Source: Acidobacteriaceae bacterium (GTDB lineage Bacteria; Acidobacteriota; Terriglobia; Terriglobales; Acidobacteriaceae). From it: 64,000 nt of DNA. The DNA lies in NCBI GenBank assembly GCA_003134995.1, contig PLDC01000020.1:62175-126174 (forward strand), in the 5' to 3' direction. This document shows positions 8,073 through 16,642 of this stretch, piece after piece. Both the position numbers and the translations under genes were made by a program. The notes under the pieces are model-generated. The model was not told the origin of the DNA, made no database searches, and saw only the letters and a list, made by a program, of their open reading frames with translations. Each line of letters starts with the position of its first letter. The first letter of the stretch is position 1.

Positions 8073-8981
8073 TCATTTCGCTTTCTCCCCTTGCGCGCCC
8101 GCCTCGCCGATCTCAAAGTCGTGGAGACCAAGCTTAGCGTTTGGTGATCCCGTTTCGATTACGAGAATCGAGGAGCCGGGCTTGCCCTGCACCTTTGCTT
8201 CCACCTGCGACGCAGACCAAGCGCCGCCGACCTGCCGCAGCCCGTAGTAAACAAATTCCTTCTGCTGCCCCGTACCGTGGAGCGTCTTCACCACATGCAC
8301 TGGATACGAAATGCTTTTGTCAATCCACGATGTTACCGAATCATAGTAAGAGCGGTCTTGCGTGCCGGATTTACTTTTCAGGACAAAACAATCCCGTGCG
8401 CCGTATTTCTCCGGCGTCAGCAGTTCCTGATTTTTCCAAAAGAACTGTCCCTCCACCATGTCTTCATAGGAAAAGTCGGATCCCACGAGTGGGTCGTTCC
8501 AGCGTTCGAATGGCAAAACGCTGGCACCCTTCGCGCCCGGGAGTGCCGCCTCGATGGTGAGGTGCCCGCCCTCGGTCATATGCAGAAGAAGGGTCGTCTT
8601 CTCCGAGTTCGGCCCTGAGATCTCGCAGAGCAGGCGCAGGCCATCGGGAAACCAGTGAGCCTTGGCGACAAACTTGTAGTTCGTGCGCTTACCATCGCCT
8701 TCCACCCGTGTGAGCCGTCCGCTCACGCGGTAATCCAATTTCTCAATGCGCTGGCGCGAACCAGTCAGCACGGTCTCCAGATCAGGATTCGCCGCGGAGC
8801 CCCGCGATGGCTGCGCCATCGACAACAGCATGAGCAAAGCGATGGACGCTGGAATCATTCCGAAGGAATTCGTCCATCTCGCTGCTGGATATCGATCAAG
8901 CTTGATGCTACGAGAGAGCATTACGACACGGCGTAGGAAGGTCATAGCTATATATACAACCAAAGTCCGTGTAGAGCCCAT
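8073..8981 (-). CDS. LolA-like outer-membrane lipoprotein-sorting protein
   Basis: The 302-residue product has a hydrophobic signal region at about residues 42-60 (IPASIALLMLLSMAQPS), so one of the downstream ATGs (8945, 8921 or 8858) could be the real start; 8981 is simply the longest frame. The mature part has the DFSYEDM motif and a half-barrel pattern (RVSGRLTRVEGDGKRTNYKF, LTPEKYGARDCFVLKSK, WIDKSISYPVHV) typical of the family annotated as outer membrane lipoprotein-sorting protein, a LolA/LolB-like lipid-binding fold. These genes commonly accompany MMPL exporters, as here (convergent neighbour). It would carry a lipid or lipoprotein across the periplasm. Confidence 0.8.
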   Translation of the reverse strand: MGSTRTLVVYIAMTFLRRVVMLSRSIKLDRYPAARWTNSFGMIPASIALLMLLSMAQPSRGSAANPDLETVLTGSRQRIEKLDYRVSGRLTRVEGDGKRTNYKFVAKAHWFPDGLRLLCEISGPNSEKTTLLLHMTEGGHLTIEAALPGAKGASVLPFERWNDPLVGSDFSYEDMVEGQFFWKNQELLTPEKYGARDCFVLKSKSGTQDRSYYDSVTSWIDKSISYPVHVVKTLHGTGQQKEFVYYGLRQVGGAWSASQVEAKVQGKPGSSILVIETGSPNAKLGLHDFEIGEAGAQGEKAK

Positions 8982-9009
8982 ACAGGGCGAAGGGTAGCGA
9001 TCCGCTTCG

Positions 9010-9072
9010 GCGCTGCAGAACGCGCGAGTGCCTCAGGTATGGCGATAAGTTGGCGTCGCAGTTCTGCGGCGC
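9010..9072. repeat. 12-bp inverted repeat in the leader of the TonB receptor gene
   Basis: GCGCTGCAGAAC (9010-9021) can pair with GTTCTGCGGCGC (9061-9072), with only one G-T wobble and a 39-nt loop. It lies in the divergent region between the LolA-like gene and the TonB receptor gene, 60 nt before the receptor start. It could be a structured leader or a dimeric regulator site. The conserved boxes of a cobalamin riboswitch were not found. Confidence 0.4.
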
Positions 9073-9131
9073 GCGGTGTATCTTTACCGGTGCAAGAAAC
9101 CTAGTTTGTTGCGTTTACCGGAGCTGACGCG

Positions 9132-11102
9132 GTGACACCAGGCCCTCTTCAGTTTGTGATTGTCGTCCTATCCGTAGCCATCTTTGTTTCGCCGTGCCGG
9201 GCCCAGACTCCGACCGAGCCCAGCCGTCCGCAGACTGACGAGGCACCGAGCAAAGCGACTCCGACTAATCAGAGCACCACCAAACCCATGTTGTTGACTG
9301 TCATCACAGTCACTGGACAACCTCTGGATGTTTCGCTGGCGCCAGCTTCCGTGAGTGTGGTCGATGGCGAGCACGTGAGTAACGCCGACGCGCTCACGTC
9401 TGACGACATCATGCGGACGGTGCCTTTCGTTAACCTCGAACAAAATGGAAGTGCGGGCTCATTGGGAACTCTCACAATCCGAGGTGGCAAGCCCAATCTC
9501 GTCCTGACGCTGATCGATGGCATTCCCGTCAACGATCTGACCAATCTTCTTGGAGGAGCGTTCGATTTCTCAACTCTGCTGACTCACGATGTCGAGCGCA
9601 TTGAAGTAGTGCGGGGGCCGCTCTCGTCGACCTACGGATCGGAGGCTATGAGCGGAGTGATAAATTTTATTACTAAGCCGACCCACTATGAATCGGAGTT
9701 AAAAGCCGGGGTTGAGACAGGTTCATTTGGCACCGCCGGCGTGAGCCTCATCGCTGAAGGTTCTGATGGAGCCTTAGGCTACAAGTTGAGTGGGGCATTT
9801 CTGCGGATGGGAGATCAGGTCGAATCGGACGCCTTCTCGACAAGCACATTTTCTGCCGCATCCAATTGTGCGCATAACGCAGACTCGACCATGAGTTGGA
9901 CCGTCCGCTGGATTCAGTTCCAGGGTTCGAGCTTTCCACCGAACGGAGGAGGTCCTGAGCTGTCGGTGCTCCAGATTCCGGAGACGAGCAATGCGGGAAA
10001 CTTCCTCGCCGGTTTCACATCTCAACGTCAGGTAAGCACAGGGTGGAGCGTCGGTCTGAATGCCGACGTGTTTACCCGCGGGGAGCATTCCTACACGCCG
10101 CCAATTCTGGCCAGCCCGAATCCATCACCGCTGTCACAACCCAGCGCTCTCGCGAGTACACGTTTCACTCGACCGCGCCTGGCTCTCCAGAACATATTCA
10201 ACCTTGCTCCCAAATGGCAGGCACATTTCAACGTGCAAGGCTCCGATGAGATTGGTGTTAACAATACGCTCCTTGCCAATCTGGATAATTCGAATTTCAG
10301 CACGAATCGGGGAATCGTGAATGGAAATGGAGACCTGGTTTACTTCACCAATCGCATGACAGGAATGGCTGCGCTCGGCATCAACAAGACGGCGGGGTTT
10401 CCGACACAAGTTGCCCCCCGAGTTGGCATTGCCCTGACGGTAGCGGAGAAAACAATTGTGAAAGCGAGCTGGGGTCAGGCATACAGGGTGCCGGACTTGT
10501 ATGCACTCGAGAATCCAAGCGTGGGTAATCCTGATCTTGTGCCAGAGAAAGTGACTGGACTGGATGCGGGAGTGCAGCAACGCTTCGGCAGAAACTTTAC
10601 CCTGTCCGGGACTTACTACTACAACCTGTTCTCGAATCTGATCGACTTCAGCTCGACTGCATTCCGCCTGGTAAATCTAACCCGCGTTCGTACCGAGGGC
10701 GTGGAGGCGGAGGCCTTGCTCGCAGTCAATAACAAAATACAAATAAAAGCGTGGGGATCCTCTCTGGACTGGAATATCGAATCATCGAGCGGAGAGCCGC
10801 TGCGGGACGAGCCAGACTGGCAGGCCGGTGTCGGCGTCGACGCCAAATTGCCAAGGAAGATTCGAGCGTCGGCGACTACTCTGTGGGTGGGCAGAAGGTA
10901 CGATTTCCAGCTTCCGGCGCCCACCATCGATTCCGTCGGAGGCTATTCCGCAACAAATCTGGTACTTGGATACGATGGATTTCGTCATGTCACAATGTTC
11001 GCCAGAGTCGACAATGTATTGAATAGCCGATTTCATGAATATCTGGGATTTCCTAACCCGGGTATTGCTTGCCGAGTTGGAGTGACGTATCACCTGCGGT
11101 AA
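9132..11102 (+). CDS. TonB-dependent outer-membrane receptor (BtuB/vitamin-siderophore type)
   Basis: This 656-residue protein starts with GTG, has a signal peptide (residues 1-24, cleaved after CRA), a Pro/Thr-rich linker and a TonB-box-like segment (VITVTG, about residue 58). A plug domain follows, including TLTIRGGKPNLVLTLIDGIPVND and VERIEVVRGPLSSTYGSEAMSGVINFITK, and then a beta-barrel rich in alternating aromatic residues. The last residues (GVTYHLR) are a typical barrel-closing strand, although ending in Arg rather than Phe. The ligand is unknown; no ABC importer is adjacent. Conserved plug motifs make the class assignment firm. Its length is near that of BtuB and colicin-I-type receptors and shorter than the 1097-residue Oar-like receptor further on. 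Confidence 0.88.
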   Translation: MTPGPLQFVIVVLSVAIFVSPCRAQTPTEPSRPQTDEAPSKATPTNQSTTKPMLLTVITVTGQPLDVSLAPASVSVVDGEHVSNADALTSDDIMRTVPFVNLEQNGSAGSLGTLTIRGGKPNLVLTLIDGIPVNDLTNLLGGAFDFSTLLTHDVERIEVVRGPLSSTYGSEAMSGVINFITKPTHYESELKAGVETGSFGTAGVSLIAEGSDGALGYKLSGAFLRMGDQVESDAFSTSTFSAASNCAHNADSTMSWTVRWIQFQGSSFPPNGGGPELSVLQIPETSNAGNFLAGFTSQRQVSTGWSVGLNADVFTRGEHSYTPPILASPNPSPLSQPSALASTRFTRPRLALQNIFNLAPKWQAHFNVQGSDEIGVNNTLLANLDNSNFSTNRGIVNGNGDLVYFTNRMTGMAALGINKTAGFPTQVAPRVGIALTVAEKTIVKASWGQAYRVPDLYALENPSVGNPDLVPEKVTGLDAGVQQRFGRNFTLSGTYYYNLFSNLIDFSSTAFRLVNLTRVRTEGVEAEALLAVNNKIQIKAWGSSLDWNIESSSGEPLRDEPDWQAGVGVDAKLPRKIRASATTLWVGRRYDFQLPAPTIDSVGGYSATNLVLGYDGFRHVTMFARVDNVLNSRFHEYLGFPNPGIACRVGVTYHLR

Positions 11103-11114
11103 GTTTCTTGCTGA

Positions 11115-11132
11115 CGCCGTCCGGCGCAATTT
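11115..11132 (+). terminator. Weak intrinsic terminator candidate after the TonB receptor
   Basis: A short hairpin CGCC-GTCC-GGCG (11115-11126) followed by CAATTTTT lies 13 nt after the receptor stop, before a convergent gene. The stem is only 4 bp, so this is tentative. Confidence 0.3.
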
Positions 11133-11173
11133 TTCGACATTTTCATTGCGCCTGTCGTTATTATTTCTTTCTA

Positions 11174-11998
11174 TTATTTTTCGCTCTTCTGACTTGCTAC
11201 TTCATCAGAGACGACGAAGAAGTTCGTCAACTTTGCACTGCCGAAGGACGTTGTTATCGCGCAATCCGTGGCGTCGCGTCCGGTTGCCATTAGCACGCGG
11301 CCGATGCGCCGGGCATTGTGTCGGGCATCGAACGTCCACCAGCGATCACCTAGATAGACTTCGAACCATGCGCTGAAATCCATTGGACTGGGTGCGACGA
11401 TTACTCCGATGTCGCCAAGGTATCCCGTGGCATAGCGGGCCGGAATGTTCAGCGCACGGCAGAACGTGATGGCCAGATGTTGGAAGTCGCGGCAGACTCC
11501 TACGCGCTCGGTGTAGACATCCAGGGCGGTGCGGAACGGGCTGGAAAATTCGTATCCAAATGTAACTTTGCTGTGCACCCAACTGCACACTGCTTGCACC
11601 CGCTGCCAGCCGCGCGGGGCATTCCAGAAAAGTTCCGCCGCCGTGCTCGACAGCAAATCGACTTCGCAGTAGCGGCTGTTCATGAGAAAGGGCAGAACAT
11701 TCACGGGCAATTTGTCGATGGGAACCTCGGCCGCTCCCAGATCTTCTTCATCCAGTTTTCCCGAGTCTTCGATCAGCGTGGAATTTTGGAGGCGAATTTT
11801 TCCGGGCGGAGCTACCAGGCGGCACGCGTGGTTGCCAAAGGAGTCTTCATAGTTCTCGATGTTCACCAGGGGATCGCTTTGCAACTCGTCGGGTTCGCGC
11901 AAGTCTTTTCTTCGCGACGGATGTACATTCAGCAGTGTCACGATCGGCACCTCTCCGGCCGTTTCGAACTGAATGTCGTAGCCCAGGCGAATCAGCAT
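11174..11998 (-). CDS. Transglutaminase-like protein of the Anbu locus (divergent copy)
   Basis: This 274-residue protein has an N-terminal beta domain and a C-terminal transglutaminase core. The nucleophile motif GVCRDFQHLAITFCRALNIPARYATGYL places the Cys at residue 169, and WWTFDARHN gives Asp224. The usual catalytic His in the HAW motif is replaced: the sequence reads DFSAWFEVYL, with Ser209 in that position. His227 a few residues later could substitute, or this may be a subfamily variant. It is transcribed divergently from the Anbu gene, sharing a region of about 160 bp. The family is a fixed companion of Anbu, circularly permuted ATP-grasp and alpha-E genes. It may hydrolyse or make isopeptide bonds; this is inference. 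Confidence 0.85.
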   Translation of the reverse strand: MLIRLGYDIQFETAGEVPIVTLLNVHPSRRKDLREPDELQSDPLVNIENYEDSFGNHACRLVAPPGKIRLQNSTLIEDSGKLDEEDLGAAEVPIDKLPVNVLPFLMNSRYCEVDLLSSTAAELFWNAPRGWQRVQAVCSWVHSKVTFGYEFSSPFRTALDVYTERVGVCRDFQHLAITFCRALNIPARYATGYLGDIGVIVAPSPMDFSAWFEVYLGDRWWTFDARHNARRIGRVLMATGRDATDCAITTSFGSAKLTNFFVVSDEVASQKSEK

Positions 11999-12156
11999 AA
12001 GACCAGGTTCCCTCCTGCGCAGAATGGTGGCGCAGGTGAGATGCAGAAACTAACACGGAAATTGATCTTCTTCCACATTTTTTCTTGCTGCTCTCCATTA
12101 CAAATTCGGCAGCCCAATCGGTGTATCATGCGGTAGCTTCATTTCAGAGGGCAAAA

Positions 12157-12936
12157 GTGACCTATTGTTTGGGAATTGCAACGCGGGAAGGTTTAGTGCT
12201 GGCTTCGGATTCCAGGACCAACGCGGGTTTCGATCAAGTCAACACCTGCCGCAAAATGTTTCGCTTCGTTCAGCCGGGCGAGCGCGTTTTCGTAATTTTG
12301 ACGAGCGGCAGCCTTTCTATCAGCCAGTCAGTGATTACTTTACTGGGCGATGATTTCGATTCCGGGCGAGGTCTAGCCCAGGCCAACTCTCTTTACGACG
12401 CGGCCCGCATCGTCGGCGATTGCGTGCGCAGGATCTCAGATATTGACCGCGCATCGCTGGAGCGCGATTCCTTCAGCTTTAATGTCCACCTGCTTCTCGG
12501 CGGGCAGGTTCGAGGGCAGGAACCGAATCTCTACTTGATTTATCCTCAGGGAAATCCGCTCGCAGCGACGGAAGACTCGCTTTACCTGCAACTGGGAGAG
12601 TGCAAATATGGACGACCGATCCTGGATCGCGGCATTCAGGCCTCAACCTCGCTGGAGGTCGCCGCGAAGTATGCGCTTCTCTCACTCGACGCAACCATGC
12701 GCTCGAATGTAACGGTCGGACCTCCTTTCGACCTGTTGCTCTATAAGAAAGATAGCCTGCAGATCACCCGATACCGCCGAGTTTCGGCCGGAGATCGGGA
12801 TCTGAACCTGATCCACTCGAGCTGGGAGCAATCCCTTCGGCGCGCCGTGGAGCAGTTGCCGGACATCGAATTTCAGTCTGCTGGCAACGAAATTCCCGCG
12901 GAAAGCACCAGAGAAGTCGCGCGCTCCAGAGTCTAA
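12157..12936 (+). CDS. anbu: Anbu, bacterial proteasome-homologous peptidase
   Basis: The 259-residue product is an Ntn hydrolase of the proteasome beta type called Anbu (ancestral beta subunit). GTG 12157 is chosen as the start although the frame is open further up: it is preceded by AGAGGG and is followed directly by Thr-Tyr-Cys, so removal of the initiator exposes the catalytic Thr1. Counting from this Thr, Asp17 ([10 protein letters not shown]) and Lys32 (CRKMFRF) fall where proteasome subunits carry Asp17 and Lys33. Known Anbu proteins assemble into open helical or ring oligomers and show little activity on standard peptides. It heads the run Anbu, ATP-grasp, alpha-E, transglutaminase, and probably acts on products of that ligase set. 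Confidence 0.92.
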   Translation: MTYCLGIATREGLVLASDSRTNAGFDQVNTCRKMFRFVQPGERVFVILTSGSLSISQSVITLLGDDFDSGRGLAQANSLYDAARIVGDCVRRISDIDRASLERDSFSFNVHLLLGGQVRGQEPNLYLIYPQGNPLAATEDSLYLQLGECKYGRPILDRGIQASTSLEVAAKYALLSLDATMRSNVTVGPPFDLLLYKKDSLQITRYRRVSAGDRDLNLIHSSWEQSLRRAVEQLPDIEFQSAGNEIPAESTREVARSRV

Positions 12937-13040
12937 GGTCGCCAGACCGGTGCGCGCTGTTTCTTGAATGCGGCGCATCACTTTTCCCCATCATCGATTC
13001 GCCGCTTTGTGAGCTATTCTGGCGGAGCAAGCGGGAGCGT

Positions 13041-14513
13041 ATGATTATAGAAATGGATACGTCCGAGCGTGGCGGTGCGGAGGCCCTGCATCGTTACGAA
13101 CTCAACGGCGCGTACGACGAGATGTACAGCGCCGTCGACCATCCCCGCAAGCAGTACCGCCCGCTGCACAACTTGCTTCTGAATCTGGGGGCAGACCAGT
13201 TACGGCGCAGCAAGCACGAAGCTGACCAGTCGTTCTTCAACCAGGGCATTACGTTCACCGTTTACGGCAACGACAAAGGCACAGAGCGGATTTTCCCTCA
13301 CGACCTTTTGCCCAGGATTATTACGGGCGCCGAATGGGAGCGCATCGAGCGTGGGCTGACTCAGCGCATCACGGCCCTCAATCTCTTCCTCAAAGACGTT
13401 TACCACGAAGGCAAAATTATTGCCGATGGCATTGTGCCCGGCAGCATTATCTACACCTGCAAACACTATCGCCGCGAGATGCGCGGCATCAAAGTTCCGC
13501 GCGATGTTTACATCACCGTGGTCGGCACCGACCTGATCCGGAATCCGGAAGGCAACTTCGTAGTTCTTGAAGATAATCTTCGCGTGCCCAGCGGAGTTTC
13601 TTACATGCTCACGAGCCGCAGGGTGATGAAGCAGATATTTCCCGGACTGTTTCAGAAGTGCCGCGTGCGTCCGATCGAGCAATACAGCCAGGTGCTGCTG
13701 TCGACTTTGAAGTCGCTCGCCCCTGAAGGCCGTTCTGATCCAACGGTAGTTCTACTGACGCCTGGCTCCTACAACTCTGCTTATTTTGAGCACACGTATT
13801 TGGCGCGCCAGATGGGCATAGAACTCGTCGAAGGCCGCGACCTCGTAGTCCACGACAACGTGGTTTACATGCGGACGACATTCGGCCTGCAGCGCGTGGA
13901 CGTGATTTATCGCCGCATCGACGACGACTATCTCGACCCCTTGGTTTTTGAGCATGGATCTTCGCTCGGAGCGGTTGGCCTCTTCAACGCCTATCGCGCC
14001 GGAAATATCGCGTTTGCCAACGCGTTGGGAACGGGCGTTGCCGACGACAAAGCTATTTACGCGTACGTGCCGAAAATCATTCGCTACTATCTCGATCAGG
14101 ATCCCATTCTCGAAGGCGTTGAAACGCTGCTGATGTCAGATCCCGGGCAGCGCGAGCACGTCTGCCAGAGACTCGATGAATACGTAGTGAAAGCGGTCGG
14201 CGAGTCTGGTGGCTACGGTATGTTGATTGGCCCGCACAGCACGGAACAGCAGCGCTCGGAGTTTCGAGACAAAATTAATGCGCAACCGCGCAACTACATC
14301 GCGCAGCCCACGATTAATCTTTCCACTGCTCCCTGTTTTGTAGACGGCACCATTGAACCGCGCCACGTCGATCTCAGACCCTATGTTCTCTACGGTGAAA
14401 AAATTACTGTGATCCCCGGCGGTCTCACTCGCGTTGCGTTGCGCAAAGGATCACTAGTTGTGAATTCGTCTCAGGGTGGTGGTTCGAAAGATACCTGGGT
14501 CTTGCAGAACTAA
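13041..14513 (+). CDS. Circularly permuted ATP-grasp peptide ligase (DUF404/DUF407)
   Basis: This 490-residue protein belongs to the circularly permuted ATP-grasp family. Recognisable blocks are [33 protein letters not shown], the [11 protein letters not shown] block, [21 protein letters not shown] and the C-terminal [15 protein letters not shown] ... [25 protein letters not shown]. The latter parts hold the nucleotide and metal sites. ATP-grasp enzymes join a carboxylate to an amine through an acyl-phosphate. In this conserved locus the enzyme is thought to synthesise a peptide or attach one as a tag; no substrate has been proved. An alternative start at ATG 13053 would remove four residues. 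It lies 104 nt after Anbu and 36 nt before the alpha-E gene. Confidence 0.92.
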   Translation: MIIEMDTSERGGAEALHRYELNGAYDEMYSAVDHPRKQYRPLHNLLLNLGADQLRRSKHEADQSFFNQGITFTVYGNDKGTERIFPHDLLPRIITGAEWERIERGLTQRITALNLFLKDVYHEGKIIADGIVPGSIIYTCKHYRREMRGIKVPRDVYITVVGTDLIRNPEGNFVVLEDNLRVPSGVSYMLTSRRVMKQIFPGLFQKCRVRPIEQYSQVLLSTLKSLAPEGRSDPTVVLLTPGSYNSAYFEHTYLARQMGIELVEGRDLVVHDNVVYMRTTFGLQRVDVIYRRIDDDYLDPLVFEHGSSLGAVGLFNAYRAGNIAFANALGTGVADDKAIYAYVPKIIRYYLDQDPILEGVETLLMSDPGQREHVCQRLDEYVVKAVGESGGYGMLIGPHSTEQQRSEFRDKINAQPRNYIAQPTINLSTAPCFVDGTIEPRHVDLRPYVLYGEKITVIPGGLTRVALRKGSLVVNSSQGGGSKDTWVLQN

Positions 14514-14549
14514 GCTTGCAGAACTGAGAAGGATTGAGTTAACCCACCC

Positions 14550-15482
14550 ATGCTTTCCCGCGTAGCCGACAGCTTGTACTGGATGAGCCGCTATTTCGAG
14601 CGCGCCGACAATGCCTCGCGCGTGCTTAAGGCTACCTACGGCCTAATTTTGAATCCTGCAAAGTTCTCCACCGAAGAGCGCTGGTTTCGGGCTGTCTCTT
14701 CGCTCGCGCCGGGAGCAGCTTCCAACAACGTCGATCCACAACGCGCTCTATTCTTGCTGGTGGCGGATCCTGAAGGCGCGTTTTCGATTGTGAAATGCAT
14801 TGGCGGAGCCCGCGAGAACGCCCGTCAGGTTCGCGAAGAAATCAGCTCGGAGATGTGGGAGCACCTGAACCGTCTTTTTCACGACGTGACCGGATCGGAG
14901 TTGCAAGCCAACGATGATGCGGGCGCCATGCGGGTCGTGACCGCGGTGCGCGAAGGGTCCTATCGGTTTCACGGTGTAACCGCTGCCACCATGAATCATG
15001 ACGAGGCGTGGCACTTCATCCAGCTCGGAAAATATATTGAGCGGGCCTGTAATCTTTGCGTTCTGCTGGATGCTTACTTCGTGGTCGACAAGCATGCCGA
15101 CGATCTGGATTGGGTTGGCTTGCTGAGCAGTTGCGCCGCGTTTGAGGCCTATTGCAAAGCCTGCACCGCCGAACTAAAGCCGGACCGGATCGCAAACTTT
15201 CTTTTGCTGAAGCCCGAGTTTCCTTATTCGGTGCGGTACTCGCTCGATCGAATGCATGAGGCGTTGACCGCGATCAGCACCCTTTCTCTGAGCCGCAGGA
15301 CTGACCAGATCGAGAGGTTGATCGGGCGGTTGCGGTCGATGGTGGCCTATGTGCAGGTTTCCGATGTGATCCGCAACCTGCACAAATATCTCGGTGAAAT
15401 TATCGAGCAGTGCCGCGATTTGCATGCGGCGGTTCACGAAGTCTATATCGACTATCCGATCGAAGTTGCGTTCGAAAATTAA
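14550..15482 (+). CDS. Alpha-E domain protein (DUF403)
   Basis: The 310-residue protein begins with MLSRVADSLYWMSRYFERADNASRVLKATYG, the hallmark N-terminus of the alpha-helical alpha-E family. The whole protein is predicted helical with conserved Glu and Arg residues. Its function is unproved; comparative genomics links it with the permuted ATP-grasp enzyme, with which it is often fused or adjacent, suggesting a structural or substrate-presenting subunit. Its stop codon TAA (15480-15482) is immediately followed by the ATG of the transglutaminase, so the two are almost certainly co-translated. Confidence 0.92.
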   Translation: MLSRVADSLYWMSRYFERADNASRVLKATYGLILNPAKFSTEERWFRAVSSLAPGAASNNVDPQRALFLLVADPEGAFSIVKCIGGARENARQVREEISSEMWEHLNRLFHDVTGSELQANDDAGAMRVVTAVREGSYRFHGVTAATMNHDEAWHFIQLGKYIERACNLCVLLDAYFVVDKHADDLDWVGLLSSCAAFEAYCKACTAELKPDRIANFLLLKPEFPYSVRYSLDRMHEALTAISTLSLSRRTDQIERLIGRLRSMVAYVQVSDVIRNLHKYLGEIIEQCRDLHAAVHEVYIDYPIEVAFEN

Positions 15483-16448
15483 ATGTTCTACGCCATTCGC
15501 CATTTCACGCGCTACCGCTATAGCCGGCAGGTCTGGCAGAGCATGATGGAAGTTCGCATGCATCCCAGGAGTGAGGGCAATCAGCGTTGCTTCGTGTTTC
15601 AGTTGTCGGTGAATCCGCGCGCGCGCATCTTTGGCTACACCGATTCCTACGGCAATCTTGTTCATCACTTCGATTTGCCGCCGCGCCATGACCAGCTCAC
15701 GATCATCACCGATGCCCTGGTGAATATCGAGGGCAAACCTCCGGTTCCAGAGTCAATGGCATACGAAAGCTGGACGGACCTGGAAGATCTCGTCGAGAAA
15801 AATGACTACTGGGACATGTTGATGCCAAGTCAATTTGCGCGATCCTCTCCAGAACTTGAAGCATTGGCCATGGAGATGGGCATCGACGAAAGAAAGGGCC
15901 GCAGTCCCTTAGCGTTCCTTCAGGACGTTTGCGCTGGCGTGAATCGCAGTTTTAAATACGTTAAAAAAAGTACGAAGGTCAATTCTCCGATTGAGCATGC
16001 GCTCGAGTCACGGCAAGGCGTCTGTCAGGATTTTGCCCACATTATGATTGCGCTCGTGCGGAACGCCAGAATCCCCTGCCGGTACGTCAGCGGATACCTT
16101 TATCAGACCAGTGAAAGTTCGCATCCTTCCGCCGATGGCGCAACTCATGCGTGGGTGGAAGCGCTTCTACCCGGAGTCGGATGGCTGGGTTTTGATCCAA
16201 CTACGAACCGGCTCGCCGATGACAAGCACATTCGTACGGCGATTGGCCGCGATTACGCCGATGTTCCACCGACAATGGGCGTGATGAAGGGGAAGGCCGA
16301 AACACAGCTCCAGGTGCGAGTTCGGGTCACGCCGTCCCAGGCGGTACTTCCTCCCGACGAAGAGTTTGCTGCCGATGAAGAATGGTCGCAGTTTCTCGAG
16401 GATGACCAACAATCCCAGCTAATCGATGCTCAACAACAACAGCAGTAG
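15483..16448 (+). CDS. Transglutaminase-like protein of the Anbu operon (complete triad)
   Basis: This 321-residue protein has an N-terminal beta-sandwich region (FYAIRHFTRYRYSRQVWQSMMEVRMHPR) and a transglutaminase core. The catalytic triad is complete: Cys181 in QGVCQDFAHIMIALVRN, His222 in ATHAWVEALL and Asp238 in GWLGFDPTN. This contrasts with the divergent paralogue upstream, whose His is replaced. The C-terminus ends in a run of Gln residues (SQLIDAQQQQQ), which could serve as acyl donors for the enzyme; that idea is speculative. It is the last gene of the Anbu operon, starting one base after the alpha-E stop codon. Confidence 0.9.
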   Translation: MFYAIRHFTRYRYSRQVWQSMMEVRMHPRSEGNQRCFVFQLSVNPRARIFGYTDSYGNLVHHFDLPPRHDQLTIITDALVNIEGKPPVPESMAYESWTDLEDLVEKNDYWDMLMPSQFARSSPELEALAMEMGIDERKGRSPLAFLQDVCAGVNRSFKYVKKSTKVNSPIEHALESRQGVCQDFAHIMIALVRNARIPCRYVSGYLYQTSESSHPSADGATHAWVEALLPGVGWLGFDPTTNRLADDKHIRTAIGRDYADVPPTMGVMKGKAETQLQVRVRVTPSQAVLPPDEEFAADEEWSQFLEDDQQSQLIDAQQQQQ

Positions 16449-16642
16449 TGCTTTCTTTCGCGGGGCCGAACTACGCCCTAGTATCTGAGCGGAGGAAATC
16501 GGCCTGCGGTGGACTTGTCTCCGGAAGCCAAACTCTGAGCGACACTTAACGAAAGTGGGCAGTTACTGGGCTGGCGGCTATCGTCCTCCAATGCTAAACT
16601 TAGCCGTCTTTTGAAAAATTTCGTACTTTCCGCACGTACCTA

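Noticed and set aside
9000-9131. Cobalamin riboswitch upstream of the TonB receptor.
   Set aside because: The conserved B12-box and core motifs were not found; only a simple inverted repeat is visible.
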